A model generated the notes under the pieces. The model saw only the letters and a program-made list of their open reading frames with translations, did no database searches and was not told where the DNA came from. A program made the position numbers and the translations under genes. A stretch of DNA of 64,000 nucleotides from an uncultured Alphaproteobacteria bacterium (GTDB lineage Bacteria > Pseudomonadota > Alphaproteobacteria > Rhizobiales > Aestuariivirgaceae): positions 62,001 through 126,000 of the forward strand of contig CAMFKI010000005.1 of the NCBI GenBank assembly GCA_945957365.1, in the 5' to 3' direction. Below, one piece after another: positions 20,426 through 30,173 of the stretch (the stretch's first letter is position 1; every line of letters starts with the position of its first letter).

Positions 20426-21853
20426 GTGAGCCCCAGTGCCCCCGTTTCCCCGTTCGAGTCCGAAGATTTCAGCCGCGCCGGGGTGGAGAGCCTCGTGCGC
20501 GAGACGCTGCACGGTGCGGAGGACGGTGAACTCTTCGTCGAGAAGCGCCAGACCGAAAGCCTGGTATGGGACGACGGCAAGCTGAAATCGGCGAGCTTCG
20601 ACGATAGCCAGGGCTTCGGCCTGCGCGCCGTGCGCGGCGAGACCGCGGCCTATGCCCATGCCACCGACCTGTCGCTGGCAGCGCTGCGCCGCGCCGCCGA
20701 GGTCTGCCGCACCGTGGCGACCGGCGGCGATGTCGTCCACGCCGTGGCGCCCGAGCGCACCAACCGCAAGCTCTATGCCGACACCAACCCGGCCGAAGCC
20801 ATGGGCTTCTCCGAGAAGATTTCCCTGCTGCAGAAGGTCGATGCCTATGCCCGCAGCCTCGACCCGCGGGTGAAGCAGGTTTCCGTCTCCATGAGTTCCG
20901 ACTGGCAGGCCGTCGAAATCCTGCGCGGCGACGGCTCGAGCTACCGCGACGTGCGCCCGCTGGTGCGCTTCAATGTTTCCGTGGTCTCGGCCGATGGCAG
21001 GGAACAGGGCCAGGGCCACCACGGCCTCGGCGGCCGCGGCCAGCCGCTGTCCTATTTCACCGAGGACGTCTGGATGGCCGCCACCCAGGAGGCGCTGCGC
21101 CAGAGCCTCGTCGCACTCGAGGCGCGGCCCGCCCCCGCCGGCGAGATGGACGTGCTGCTGGGCCCCGGCTGGCCCGGCATCCTGCTGCACGAGGCGGTGG
21201 GCCACGGCCTCGAGGGTGACTTCCACCGCAAGAAGACGAGCGTGTTCACCGGCATGCTGGGCAGCCGCGTGGCAGCGCCGGGCGTCACCATCGTCGACGA
21301 CGGCACGCTGGCCGACCGCCGCGGCTCGATCACCATCGACGACGAGGGCACGCCGTCGAACTGCACCACGCTGATCGAGGACGGCATCCTGGTGGGCCTG
21401 ATGCAGGACCGCATGAACGCCCGCCTGATGGGTGTGGCCCCCACCGGCAACGGCCGGCGCCAGTCGCATGCCCATGCGCCGATGCCGCGCATGACCAACA
21501 CCTACATGCTGTCGGGCGACAGGGACCCGGAGGAGATCCAGCGCTCGATCAAGCGCGGCCTGTTCGCCAAGTCCTTCGGCGGCGGCCAGGTCGACATCAC
21601 CTCGGGCAAGTTCGTCTTCGCCTGCACCGAGGCCTATCTCATCGAGGATGGCAGGATCACCATGCCGGTGAAGGGCGCGACGCTGATCGGCGCCGGCGCC
21701 GACGCGCTCACCCGCATCTCGATGATCGGCAACGACATGGCGCTCGATTCCGGCGTCGGCACCTGCGGCAAGGATGGCCAGGGCGTGCCGGTGGGCGTCG
21801 GCCAGCCGTCGCTGCGCATCGACCGGCTCACCGTCGGCGGCACCGCCGCCTGA
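20426..21853 (+). CDS. tldD: Metalloprotease TldD
   Basis: The 475-residue catalytic half of the TldD/TldE protease, which degrades unfolded peptides and processes some peptide precursors. The zinc motif is HEAVGHGLEGD (about residues 256-266), matching the family HExxxH pattern. The GTG at 20426 has AGAGGTG about 6 bases upstream and is preferred over the GTG at 20417, which lies inside that site. Its partner PmbA/TldE is encoded at 30170-31492 on the same strand, not adjacent. The ialB-tldD side of the cox operon is conserved in rhizobia. Confidence 0.96.
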   Translation: MSPSAPVSPFESEDFSRAGVESLVRETLHGAEDGELFVEKRQTESLVWDDGKLKSASFDDSQGFGLRAVRGETAAYAHATDLSLAALRRAAEVCRTVATGGDVVHAVAPERTNRKLYADTNPAEAMGFSEKISLLQKVDAYARSLDPRVKQVSVSMSSDWQAVEILRGDGSSYRDVRPLVRFNVSVVSADGREQGQGHHGLGGRGQPLSYFTEDVWMAATQEALRQSLVALEARPAPAGEMDVLLGPGWPGILLHEAVGHGLEGDFHRKKTSVFTGMLGSRVAAPGVTIVDDGTLADRRGSITIDDEGTPSNCTTLIEDGILVGLMQDRMNARLMGVAPTGNGRRQSHAHAPMPRMTNTYMLSGDRDPEEIQRSIKRGLFAKSFGGGQVDITSGKFVFACTEAYLIEDGRITMPVKGATLIGAGADALTRISMIGNDMALDSGVGTCGKDGQGVPVGVGQPSLRIDRLTVGGTAA

Positions 21854-21861
21854 GCGTTGGA

Positions 21862-22473
21862 ATGAAGCCCGAGGCCGTCATCTTCGACATGGACGACGTG
21901 CTGTGCCGCTACGATCTCGGGCGCCGGCTGCGCGCGCTGTCGCGCATCACCGGCCAGATGGCGCGTGACATCCGCGCCGCCATCTGGGATTCGGGCTTCG
22001 AGGATCTGGCCGACACCGGCGGCTATCCCGACCCGGACGACTACCTGCGCGAATTCGGCCAGCGCATCGGCTTTCCCATCACCCGGGCGCAGTGGGTGGA
22101 GGCCCGGCGCGAGGCCATGACGCCCTGGCCCGACATGCTGGCGTTGGCGAAGTCCATCGGCGCGCAGGTGCGCATCGCCATCTATTCCAACAACGGCCCG
22201 CTGACCAAGGCCGCCCTGCCGGAGCTGTTTCCGGCCTGCGCGGAAATCTTCGCCGAGCACTATCATTCCTTCGAATTCGGCCTGAAGAAGCCCGATCCCA
22301 AGAGCTTCACCAGGCTGATGGAGCGCATGGGCACCGACCCCGCCCGCTGCTGGTTCATCGACGACAAGAAGTCGAACGTCACAGGCGCGCGCCTGGCGGG
22401 GCTTGCCGGCCATCACTTCGTCAACCGCGAACAGCTGCTACCCGAGGTCCGCGCCATGGGCTTCGCCCTATGA
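21862..22473 (+). CDS. HAD family phosphatase
   Basis: A 203-residue haloacid-dehalogenase-superfamily hydrolase. Motif I is FDMDDVLCRY (about 7-16), with nucleophile D9 and the usual second Asp. Motif II is the serine-like IYSNNG (about 109), motif III the lysine in GLKKPDP (about 146), and motif IV the acidic FIDDKKSN (about 166). All catalytic groups are present. It begins 8 bases after tldD and its stop overlaps the MATE gene start, so the three are probably one transcript. The substrate is unknown. Confidence 0.9.
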   Translation: MKPEAVIFDMDDVLCRYDLGRRLRALSRITGQMARDIRAAIWDSGFEDLADTGGYPDPDDYLREFGQRIGFPITRAQWVEARREAMTPWPDMLALAKSIGAQVRIAIYSNNGPLTKAALPELFPACAEIFAEHYHSFEFGLKKPDPKSFTRLMERMGTDPARCWFIDDKKSNVTGARLAGLAGHHFVNREQLLPEVRAMGFAL

Positions 22474-23825
22474 CCCACGCGGCGGGAAAACCGCGCTCAG
22501 CCCCCTTCGTCACCGGCTCCACCATGCGCCACGTGGTGGTGATGACGCTGACCGGCGCGGTGGGCCTGATGGCGCTGTTCATGGTCGACCTCGTCGACCT
22601 GTTCTTCCTGTCGCTGCTCAACAACACCGAGGTGACGGCAGCCATCGGCTATGCCGGCACCATCGTGTTCTCCAACCTGTCGGTGTCGATCGGTTCCGGC
22701 ATCGCCGCGGCAGCCCTCGTCGCCCGCAACGTCGGCGCGGGCGACCCGGTGCGGGCAAGGCAGTTCGCCACCAGCGCGCTGATGTTCTCGCTCCTCACCG
22801 CGGCGGTGATCACGCTGGCGATCGATCTCGGCTCGGGGGCGCTGCTCACGCTGCTCGGCGCCACGGGCGAGGCGCGGCGGCTGGCGCAGCTCTTCATCTG
22901 GACGCTGTCGCCCGGCTACGTGCTGATCGCCGGCGCCATCTGCTGCTCCTTCATCCTGCGCGGCCTCGGCGACGCGCGGCGCGCCATGTACATCACGCTG
23001 TCCACCGCCATCGTCACGGCCTGCGCCGACCCGGTCTTCATCTTCGGCTTCGGCTGGGGCATCCAGGGCGCCGCCGCGGCCACCGTGCTCGGTTACATCG
23101 TGTCCTTCGGCATCGGCCTCAACGGCGTCGTGCGCGTCCACCGCTACATCAACCCGTTCCGGCTGGGCGGGCTGAGGCGCGACTTTCCGGCCCTGTGGGG
23201 CATCGCCTTCCCGGCCATCCTGACGCAGCTCGCGCAGCCCTTCGCCAATGCCTACATCACCTACGAGATCGCACCTTTCGGCGATGAGTCGGTGGCGGGC
23301 TTCGCCATCGTGGGGCGGCTCGTTCCGGTGGCCTTCGGCATCATCTTCTCGCTCGCCGGCTCGGTGGGCCCGATCATCGGCCAGAACTTCGGCGCCAAGC
23401 GCCATGACCGGGTCCGGCGCACCCTCACCGACGGCCTCGTGTTCTCCGCCGTCTACACGCTCATCACCTCGCTGCTGCTGTTCGTGTTCCGCCACCAGGT
23501 GGCGGAGGCCTTCCATGCCGCCGGCCGCACGCGCGACCTGATCGTGTTCTTCTGCACCTATATCGGCGTCAGCTGGGCCTTCGCGGGCGGGCAATTCGTG
23601 GCCAATGCCGCCTTCAACAATCTCGGGCGGCCGGCGCTGTCGAGCTGGTTCAACTGGGCCAAGGCGACGCTCGGCACCATTCCCTTCGCCATGCTGGGCG
23701 CCCGGCTGGGCGGGCCCGAAGGCCTGCTGGCGGGCACCGCAGCGGGCTCCGTCATCTTCGGCATTGCATCAGTGATCACCGCCTACCGGATCGTGCGGCG
23801 CACCGAGACGGGGGCGGCGCGCTGA
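22470..23825 (+). CDS. MATE family efflux transporter
   Basis: A 451-residue inner-membrane protein with about twelve spans in two MATE repeats, each including a pattern such as SVSIGSGIAAAALVARNVGAG in the first half and GSVGPIIGQNFGAKRHDRVR in the second. It should export organic cations or drugs using a Na+ or H+ gradient. The ATG at 22470 overlaps the HAD stop as ATGA; the frame is open far upstream, but only by chance inside the HAD gene. Substrate unknown. Confidence 0.93.
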   Translation: MTHAAGKPRSAPFVTGSTMRHVVVMTLTGAVGLMALFMVDLVDLFFLSLLNNTEVTAAIGYAGTIVFSNLSVSIGSGIAAAALVARNVGAGDPVRARQFATSALMFSLLTAAVITLAIDLGSGALLTLLGATGEARRLAQLFIWTLSPGYVLIAGAICCSFILRGLGDARRAMYITLSTAIVTACADPVFIFGFGWGIQGAAAATVLGYIVSFGIGLNGVVRVHRYINPFRLGGLRRDFPALWGIAFPAILTQLAQPFANAYITYEIAPFGDESVAGFAIVGRLVPVAFGIIFSLAGSVGPIIGQNFGAKRHDRVRRTLTDGLVFSAVYTLITSLLLFVFRHQVAEAFHAAGRTRDLIVFFCTYIGVSWAFAGGQFVANAAFNNLGRPALSSWFNWAKATLGTIPFAMLGARLGGPEGLLAGTAAGSVIFGIASVITAYRIVRRTETGAAR

Positions 23826-23865
23826 GCCGGCCCGTCCCGGTGGGGTGAGCAATCGGCGCCGATGG

Positions 23866-24114
23866 TCACCGCCCGCGCCGCCGCCTGGTCGAGCGTTCTT
23901 CCAGTTCCAGCGCGGCGTTGACGGTGAGCGGCAGGCCCATGGCCCAGCGCACTTCCGAACGGGTCACGCCGATGTCGTGCAGCAGGAAATCATCCAGCGT
24001 GTCGAGCCGTTCCACCGCCCGCTTGGCACGCCAGTTGCGGATCAGCTGCCACAGCAGCGCCAGGCTTCCCGTGGCTTCTGCGGCTTCGGCACGGCTCAGG
24101 GCATAGTCCTTCAT
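23866..24114 (-). CDS. DUF1127 domain small protein
   Basis: An 82-residue Arg-rich protein ending in RRRRGR. The DUF1127 (YjiS-like) core is RLDTLDDFLLHDIGVTRSEV (about 42-61). The ATG at 24114 has a strong GAGGAGG site. Some small DUF1127 proteins in alphaproteobacteria bind RNA and affect growth and metabolism; whether this one does is unknown. It is divergent from a LysR regulator that may control it. Confidence 0.85.
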   Translation of the reverse strand: MKDYALSRAEAAEATGSLALLWQLIRNWRAKRAVERLDTLDDFLLHDIGVTRSEVRWAMGLPLTVNAALELEERSTRRRRGR

Positions 24115-24220
24115 GGCAAATCCTCCTCGTTGACGGGGAGGACCATTCCTCACCCGCCCCGTGAACCCCTCCCGGGGGCACGCTGCCGTCTTGCGATGGT
24201 TGAACAATGCACGAGACCCA

Positions 24221-24269
24221 TTGATTTCTCCAACGAATGTATTTTATAGTATCGATCACATTCAGTGAT
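24221..24269 (+). promoter_or_regulatory. LysR gene promoter with overlapping T-N11-A box
   Basis: TTGATT (24221-24226), an 18-base spacer and TATAGT (24245-24250) form a promoter. Over the expected transcription start lies ATCAC-N5-GTGAT (24255-24269), an inverted repeat that fits the LysR consensus T-N11-A. Binding there would block the lysR gene itself and could act on the divergent DUF1127 gene. Confidence 0.55.
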
Positions 24270-24279
24270 GGATTGAGCC

Positions 24280-25161
24280 ATGATCCCCAATCTCGACATC
24301 GACCTGCTGAAGACCTTCCTTGCCATTTCGGACAGCGGCAGCTTCACCCGCGCCGCCGAGGAGGTGAACAAGACCCAGTCCGCCGTGTCCATGCAGATGA
24401 AGCGGCTGGAGGAACTGCTGGGCCGCCCGCTCTTCGCCCGTGACGGCCGCGCCAGCCGCTTCACGCCCGATGGCGAGCGGCTGGTCGAATATGCCCGCCG
24501 GCTGGTGGCGCTGAACGACGAGGCCGTCTCCACCTTCAAGCGCCCGGAACTCACCGGCACGGTGCGCTTCGGAACGCCCGACGACTATGCCGATCGCTTC
24601 CTGCCGGAGATCCTCGCCCGCTTCGCCCGCACCCACCCGCTGGTGACGGTGGATGTCGAATGCCTCAACACCTCGGTGCTCTTCGAGCGCGCCAAGCGCG
24701 GCGAGATGGACCTGGCGCTGGTCACCTTCGGCTGCAACGTCTCGACCGACGAGCCGGTGCGCCGCGAGCCACTGGTGTGGGTGACCTCGGCGCGGCATTC
24801 GACCCATCTGCTCGAGGTCATGCCGCTGGCCGTGTCGCATGGTGGCTGCGAGTGGCGGAGCGTCGTGCTGGCCGCCCTCGAGAACATGCAGCGCAAGTAT
24901 CGCGTGGCCTACTCCAGCCCCAACTCCAACGCCGTGAACGCCGCCGTGCAGTCCGGGCTCGCGGTCGGCGCCGTGCCCGAGATGTGCGTCAGGCCCGGCA
25001 TGCGTGTCCTCACCGAGAAGGATGGCTTCCCCTCGCTCGGCTCCTTCGAGATCGGGCTTGTCCGCAAGCCCGGCCGGTCGAGCTCCGCCGTCGAGGCGCT
25101 GGCCCGCCACGTGTCGGAAAGCCTCGGCAATCTCCAGCCGGGCATGATCGCCGCCGAATAG
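24280..25161 (+). CDS. LysR family transcriptional regulator
   Basis: A 293-residue regulator. The winged helix-turn-helix is at about residues 5-64 (FLAISDSGSFTRAAEEVNK, then SAVSMQMKRLEELLG), followed by the linker helix and a periplasmic-binding-protein-like effector domain with TGTVRFGTPDDYADRFLP. The N terminus IPNLDIDLLKTF and the cysteines in the effector domain recall the LrhA/LsrB-like branch. It is divergent from the DUF1127 gene and has a T-N11-A box at its promoter. It converges with the HWE kinase, only 6 bases between stops. Confidence 0.93.
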   Translation: MIPNLDIDLLKTFLAISDSGSFTRAAEEVNKTQSAVSMQMKRLEELLGRPLFARDGRASRFTPDGERLVEYARRLVALNDEAVSTFKRPELTGTVRFGTPDDYADRFLPEILARFARTHPLVTVDVECLNTSVLFERAKRGEMDLALVTFGCNVSTDEPVRREPLVWVTSARHSTHLLEVMPLAVSHGGCEWRSVVLAALENMQRKYRVAYSSPNSNAVNAAVQSGLAVGAVPEMCVRPGMRVLTEKDGFPSLGSFEIGLVRKPGRSSSAVEALARHVSESLGNLQPGMIAAE

Positions 25162-25167
25162 GCCCGC

Positions 25168-26943
25168 TCAGCCCTCGCCCGTCTCGAGGATGCTGGCGGC
25201 CGGCGCGCGGATGGCCCAGCGCACCCCTTGCGGCGCGAATTCCTGGGTGACCTCGCCGCTCAGCGCATGCTTGAACAGCCGCGTGACGATGAACGAGCCG
25301 AGCCCGCGGTGCTCGGGCGGGCTGACCGGGGGGCCGCCGCGCTCCGTCCAGGTCAGCAGGAACTCCGCCTTGCCGCCGACCTGGATGACCTCCCAGTCGA
25401 TCGTCACCTCGCCGCGCTCGCCCGAAAGGGCGCCGTATTTGGCGGCATTGGTGCCCAGTTCGTGCAGCGCCATGCCCAGGTTCTGCGCCACACCGGGGGC
25501 GATGCGCACGTCGTCCCCCGCGAGCAGGATGCGGCTTCCGAGCAGGTGCTTGTAGTGCGAGAGCTGCGAGGCGATGAGTTCGCGCAGCGGCACGCCCTTC
25601 CAGTGGTTCTTGACCAGCTGGTCCTGCGAGGAGGCGAGGCCCGCGAGGCGTTCGGCGAAACGCTGCGGGAAGTCCGCGATGTCGCCGCTGCGCGTCATCT
25701 GATGGGCGATCGCCTGCACCACCGCCAGCAGGTTCTTGGAGCGGTGGTTGATCTCGCGCATCAGCAACTCGGCATGTTCCTCGACCGCCTTGCGTTCGGT
25801 GATGTCCTGCGCCGTGCCGATCATCTTGCACGGGCCCTTCTCGTCCGACACGATGTCGACCGCGATGTTGAGCCAGCGCACCGCCTTGTCCGACCAGCGG
25901 ACGATGCGGTGCTCGACGTCGATGCGGCTGGCCGAACTGCCGGCCATCTTTTCCCGCCCCAGGGCGATGATGCGCTGCGCGTCGTCGGGATGGATGGACG
26001 GCCAGTAGTGGGCGTCGGTGATCTCCTCGTCCGGGCCCACGCCCCAGATCTGGCGCACCGTGCTGTCCCAGTAATAGCGAGGCTGCGGCCGCATGGTGTA
26101 TTCGAACACGCCGAGCTTGCCGGCGCGCAGCGCCGTCGCCAGCCGCTGTTCGCTGCGGATCAGCTGGTCCTCCGCCTGCTTGCGGTCGCTGATGTCGCGG
26201 TAGAACACGGCCACGCCATCCGAGGTCGGGTAAACCGAGACGTCGAGCCACAGGTCCCTCGCCGCCGACACATCGTGGTGCTCGATGTGGCCCGGGGTCT
26301 TGTCCGCCATCACCTTGCGCAGCAGCGCCTCGAGAGGCGTGCCCCCGGCTGCCGGCCACACCTCCCAGAAGCTGCGCGTCAGCAGCTCGTCCGCCGCCAG
26401 GCCGCTGATCTGCGCGGCCTCGCTGTTCACCAGCGTGATGCGAAATGCCTTGTCGAGCACCAGAAAGGCATCGCCCATCGCGTTCAGCACGTTGCGCACC
26501 GTGGCCTCGCTGGCCTGCAGCGCGCGGGCCGCCTTCTTCTGCGCGGTGGTTTCCTCGGCGACGACGTTCACGGCAACCACCTTGCCGTCGTCGCCGCGGA
26601 TTGGCGACCAGTGTTCGATGAAGCTGCGCATGACGCCGGGCTGGGCCATCGTCTCGCCCTCGATCTCGAGGTTGTGGATGGGTTCGCCCGTCTCGACCAC
26701 CTTGCGGACCAGGCTTTCACCGATGTCGGCGAGCTTCGGCACGACCTCGCGGATGGTGCGCCCGATATGGGCCGCGGCGGGAACGCCGTTCAGTTCCGCC
26801 AGCCGGTGGTTGATGCGCTGGAAGCGGAAGTCGGCGCCGATCACCGCCAGCCCGACGGGCGCATCATTGTAGATCGCCGCCAGCTCCGACAGGGCCTGAC
26901 GGACTTCCTTGTATTCGCGCAGAAGTTCCCTCTCGTCTTGCAC
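25168..26943 (-). CDS. Soluble multi-PAS sensor histidine kinase, HWE family
   Basis: A 591-residue kinase with no membrane span. Three PAS modules are visible (about 20-135, 140-260 and 265-390), the last ending in the PAC-like GTAQDITERKAVEEHAELL. The HWE kinase core follows: the phospho-acceptor in MREINHRSKNLLAVVQAI (His about 403), then the ATP-binding LGMALHELGTNAAKYGAL and the WEV motif that names the family. GTG start at 26943 with a GAGGAG site. No response regulator lies next to it. HWE kinases in this group often serve light, oxygen or general stress signalling; I see no chromophore-binding cysteine that would settle this. Confidence 0.92.
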   Translation of the reverse strand: MQDERELLREYKEVRQALSELAAIYNDAPVGLAVIGADFRFQRINHRLAELNGVPAAAHIGRTIREVVPKLADIGESLVRKVVETGEPIHNLEIEGETMAQPGVMRSFIEHWSPIRGDDGKVVAVNVVAEETTAQKKAARALQASEATVRNVLNAMGDAFLVLDKAFRITLVNSEAAQISGLAADELLTRSFWEVWPAAGGTPLEALLRKVMADKTPGHIEHHDVSAARDLWLDVSVYPTSDGVAVFYRDISDRKQAEDQLIRSEQRLATALRAGKLGVFEYTMRPQPRYYWDSTVRQIWGVGPDEEITDAHYWPSIHPDDAQRIIALGREKMAGSSASRIDVEHRIVRWSDKAVRWLNIAVDIVSDEKGPCKMIGTAQDITERKAVEEHAELLMREINHRSKNLLAVVQAIAHQMTRSGDIADFPQRFAERLAGLASSQDQLVKNHWKGVPLRELIASQLSHYKHLLGSRILLAGDDVRIAPGVAQNLGMALHELGTNAAKYGALSGERGEVTIDWEVIQVGGKAEFLLTWTERGGPPVSPPEHRGLGSFIVTRLFKHALSGEVTQEFAPQGVRWAIRAPAASILETGEG

Positions 26944-27010
26944 GCCGTCTCCTCACACCGAAAGTGGTGGAGGGTCAATATACCTATCGTTCTGGTTGTT
27001 GTCAGCCTCT

Positions 27011-28393
27011 TCAGTAAGCGAAGTCGCGGAACACCCTGGTCACATCCTGGTGCCAGTCGCCGTTGTAGAGGGCCAGCAGGTGTTCGGCCGCCGTCTTGCC
27101 GCTCTGGGCGATCTCGTCCAGGGGGTCGAGGAAGGCGGCTTCGGTGCGGCCCTTGCAGCCATGGAGATTGCGCGCTTCGAGCCCGTGCCGCGCGATCTTC
27201 AGCACGTCGCGTGCGATGTCCTGCACGCTGCGCCCGCCGATGGTGGCCTTGAGCGCGAGGCGGGGCACCTCGTCGCGCAGCCTCTGGCGCTCCTCCGCCG
27301 TCCAGTCCTTCACCAGGTCCCAGGCGGCATCGAGGGAGGACTGGTCGTAGAGCAGCCCCACCCACAGGGCCGGCAATGCACAGAGCCGGCGCCACGGACC
27401 TGAATCCGCACCGCGCTGCTCGAGGTATTTCTTGAGGCGCACTTCGGGGAAGATGGTGGTTAGGTGGTCGGCCCAGTCCTTCATCACCGGCTTCTCGCCG
27501 GGCAGTTGCGGCAGGCGCCCGTCGAGGAAGGCGCGGAAGCTCTCGCCCGCGGTGTTGATGTACCTGCCCTCGCGCATCACGAAATACATCGGCACGTCGA
27601 GTGCATAATCGACATAGCGCTCGAAGCCGAAGCCGTCCTCGAAGGCGAAGGGCAGCATGCCGGCACGGGCATTGTCGGTGTCGCGCCAGACTTCCGAGCG
27701 ATAGGACAGGAATCCGTTGGGCTTGCCGTCGAGGAAGGGCGAGTCGGCGAACAGTGCGGTGGCGATCGGCTGCAGCGCCAGCGACACGCGCAGCTTCTTC
27801 ACCATGTCGGCTTCCGACGAGAAGTCGAGGTTCACCTGCACCGTGCAGGTGCGGAACATCATGTCGCGGCCCCTGGTGCCCACCTTGTCCATGTAGGGCG
27901 CCATGATGCCGTAGCGGCCCTTGGGCATGACCGGCGTTTCGGCGAGGCTCCACAGCGGCGAGGCGCCCAGCCCGAGGAAGCCGATGCCGAGCTTGTCGCC
28001 CACTTCGCGCACCTGCGTCAGGTGCTCGTGCACCTCTTCGCAGGTCTCGTGCACGGTATCGAGGGGTGCACCCGACAGTTCGAACTGGCCGCCCGGCTCC
28101 AGCGACACGTTGCCGAGCCCGTTGGGATCGGAGAGCGCGATGATGTTCTCGCCCTCGTAGACGCCGGTCCAGCCATAGCGGTCCTTCAGTCCGTCGAGCA
28201 GCGCCTTGATCGAGCGTGGGCCCCGGTAGGGCACGGGCTCAAGCGTGTCGGTGAGGAAGGGGAACTTCTCGTGCTCGGTGCCGATCTTCCATTCAGCCTT
28301 GGGCTTCGAACCCGACGAAAGCTCCTCGATGAGCTGGGCCTTGGTCTCGATGGGCATGCGCGCCTTGGGGCTATCGGGGGCGGGTCCGCTCAC
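27011..28393 (-). CDS. gshA: Glutamate-cysteine ligase
   Basis: A 460-residue ATP-dependent enzyme for the first step of glutathione synthesis, of the plant/alphaproteobacterial class (GshA type 3). Motifs include [12 protein letters not shown] near residue 35, [14 protein letters not shown] (about 100), the [16 protein letters not shown] strand, and the [20 protein letters not shown] block with [12 protein letters not shown], a hallmark of this class. GTG start at 28393 has AGGA 8 bases upstream; an ATG 12 codons later is the alternative. It lies downstream of rsmE, as in rhizobia. Confidence 0.94.
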   Translation of the reverse strand: MSGPAPDSPKARMPIETKAQLIEELSSGSKPKAEWKIGTEHEKFPFLTDTLEPVPYRGPRSIKALLDGLKDRYGWTGVYEGENIIALSDPNGLGNVSLEPGGQFELSGAPLDTVHETCEEVHEHLTQVREVGDKLGIGFLGLGASPLWSLAETPVMPKGRYGIMAPYMDKVGTRGRDMMFRTCTVQVNLDFSSEADMVKKLRVSLALQPIATALFADSPFLDGKPNGFLSYRSEVWRDTDNARAGMLPFAFEDGFGFERYVDYALDVPMYFVMREGRYINTAGESFRAFLDGRLPQLPGEKPVMKDWADHLTTIFPEVRLKKYLEQRGADSGPWRRLCALPALWVGLLYDQSSLDAAWDLVKDWTAEERQRLRDEVPRLALKATIGGRSVQDIARDVLKIARHGLEARNLHGCKGRTEAAFLDPLDEIAQSGKTAAEHLLALYNGDWHQDVTRVFRDFAY

Positions 28394-28474
28394 GGTTTCG
28401 ATCCTGTCAAAATTGTGTCCGAGGATGTAGGCGGCTGCCCCTCGTCCGGCAAGCGAAGATTCGGAATGGCCCCA

Positions 28475-29209
28475 TCAGCGGGTGTGATGCCAGTCGCCGA
28501 GCACGGCCTGCACCAGCGTCATCGCGGCCACCGCCGCGGTATCGGCCCGCATGATGCGGGGACCCAGTGAAATGGCGGTGACGAAGGGCAGCGACTGCAG
28601 CAGGGCCCTTTCGTCTTCGGTGAACCCGCCTTCCGGGCCGATCAGCACGCCGGCCGGCGCCTGCAGCTCACGCAGCGCGTCGAGCGGGCTGGCGATCGCC
28701 GCCGTCTCGTCGCAATAGACCAGCGCCCGGCCCGGCTCCCAGCCGAGCAGCAGGTGCGGCAGCTTCACCGGTTCGAAGACCTCCGGCACGAAGACCAGGT
28801 TGCACTGTTCCGCCGCCTCGACGACATTGGCCTTCATGCGCGCGAGGTTGACGCGCTCGGCGATGGTGCGCTGGGTGATCACCGGGCGCAGTCGGCGCGC
28901 CCCCAGTTCGGTCGCCTTCTGCACCACATAGTCGAGGCGGGCATGCTTCAGCGGCGCGAAGCAATAGTCGACGTCGGGCGGCGGCGTCACGGCGGAGGAC
29001 AGCCGTTCGCAGCGGATGCGCACCCCCTTCTTCGTCACCTCGGTGAGATAGGCCAGCCACTCCCCGTCACGCGCGTTGAACACCGAGACGGGGTCGCCCG
29101 CAGCCAGCCGCAGCACGCCCGCCAGGTAATGCGCCTGCTCGCGGTCGAGGGCGATTTCGCGCTGGTGTTCGAGTTCGGCATCGAGGTGGAGGCGAGGGGT
29201 GGTCTTCAT
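28475..29209 (-). CDS. rsmE: 16S rRNA (uracil(1498)-N(3))-methyltransferase
   Basis: A 244-residue SPOUT-class methyltransferase. The N-terminal PUA-like part reads REQAHYLAGVLRLAAGDPV, and the knotted C-terminal SAM site includes LIGPEGGFTEDE (about 187-198) and SLGPRIMRADTA. It methylates U1498 in the 16S rRNA of the 30S subunit. I start at the ATG at 29209, matching the family opening; upstream in-frame starts would overlap the divergent ubiA. It is the first gene of the rsmE-gshA pair. Confidence 0.95.
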   Translation of the reverse strand: MKTTPRLHLDAELEHQREIALDREQAHYLAGVLRLAAGDPVSVFNARDGEWLAYLTEVTKKGVRIRCERLSSAVTPPPDVDYCFAPLKHARLDYVVQKATELGARRLRPVITQRTIAERVNLARMKANVVEAAEQCNLVFVPEVFEPVKLPHLLLGWEPGRALVYCDETAAIASPLDALRELQAPAGVLIGPEGGFTEDERALLQSLPFVTAISLGPRIMRADTAAVAAMTLVQAVLGDWHHTR

Positions 29210-29234
29210 GGTGCGCCCGGTGTACACCGCCCCC

Positions 29235-30173
29235 ATGACCGAAGCCAGCCACCCCGAGACCCGCATTGCCGATGCGCTGCCGGACCACTGGGCGGACCGC
29301 GTGCTGCCGGGCTGGGCGAGGCCCTATGCCCGGCTGATGCGGCTCGAACGGCCGATCGGCTGGTGGCTGTTGCTGCTGCCCTGCTGGTGGGGCCTGGCGC
29401 TCGCCCAGATCGCCGAGGGCGGCGGCCTGCCGAACCTCTGGTACGGGCTGCTGTTCCTCGCCGGCGCCATCGTCATGCGCGGCGCGGGCTGTACCTTGAA
29501 CGACATCGCCGACCGCAATTATGACGGCCGGGTGGAGCGCACCCGGCTGCGGCCCATTCCGGCGGGCCAGGTGAGCGTTCCCCAGGCGCTGGCCTTCCTC
29601 GTGCTGCTGTCGCTCCTCGGCCTCGTCATCCTGCTGCAGTTCAACTGGTTCACCGTGGCGACCGGCGCCGCGTCGCTTCTCATCGTCGCCGTCTATCCCT
29701 TCATGAAGCGCATCACCTACTGGCCGCAGGCGGTGCTGGGGCTCGCCTTCAACTGGGGTGCGCTGGTGGGCTGGGCGGCGGTCCACGGGTCGCTGTCGCT
29801 CGCCCCTGTGCTGCTCTATGCCGGCGGCGTCTGCTGGACCCTCGCCTATGACACCATCTATGCCCACCAGGACAAGGAGGACGACGCGCTGATCGGCCTC
29901 AAGTCCACCGCACTCAAGTTCGGCAACCGCTCGATCTGGTGGCTCGCCCTGTTCTTCGCGCTGGCGCTGGGTCTGATCGACGCCGCCGCCTGGCTCGCCG
30001 GCGGCAGCATCATCGCGCATGTCGGCATTGCGGCAGCGGCCATGCAGGCGGCCTGGCAGCTGGCGCGCTTCCAGCCCGACAATGGCCCGAGATGCCTTGA
30101 ACTTTTCCGATCAAACCGCATATTCGGTCTCATCATCACCCTCGGCTTTCTCCTGGACTCAATCCTCATATGA
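29235..30173 (+). CDS. ubiA: 4-hydroxybenzoate polyprenyltransferase
   Basis: A 312-residue membrane prenyltransferase of ubiquinone synthesis that joins the polyprenyl chain to 4-hydroxybenzoate. The first Asp-rich site is NDIADRNYD (about 89-97), followed by RTRLRPIPAG; the second is DTIYAHQDKEDD (about 205-216). About nine spans. I use the ATG at 29235; two upstream in-frame ATGs overlap the rsmE start region. Its stop overlaps the pmbA start as ATGA. Confidence 0.96.
   Translation: MTEASHPETRIADALPDHWADRVLPGWARPYARLMRLERPIGWWLLLLPCWWGLALAQIAEGGGLPNLWYGLLFLAGAIVMRGAGCTLNDIADRNYDGRVERTRLRPIPAGQVSVPQALAFLVLLSLLGLVILLQFNWFTVATGAASLLIVAVYPFMKRITYWPQAVLGLAFNWGALVGWAAVHGSLSLAPVLLYAGGVCWTLAYDTIYAHQDKEDDALIGLKSTALKFGNRSIWWLALFFALALGLIDAAAWLAGGSIIAHVGIAAAAMQAAWQLARFQPDNGPRCLELFRSNRIFGLIITLGFLLDSILI

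Noticed and set aside
22092..22469. In-frame extension of the MATE gene upstream into the HAD gene
   Set aside because: The extra 126 residues are the out-of-frame reading of the HAD gene. The MATE protein starts normally at 22470 with an ATGA overlap.
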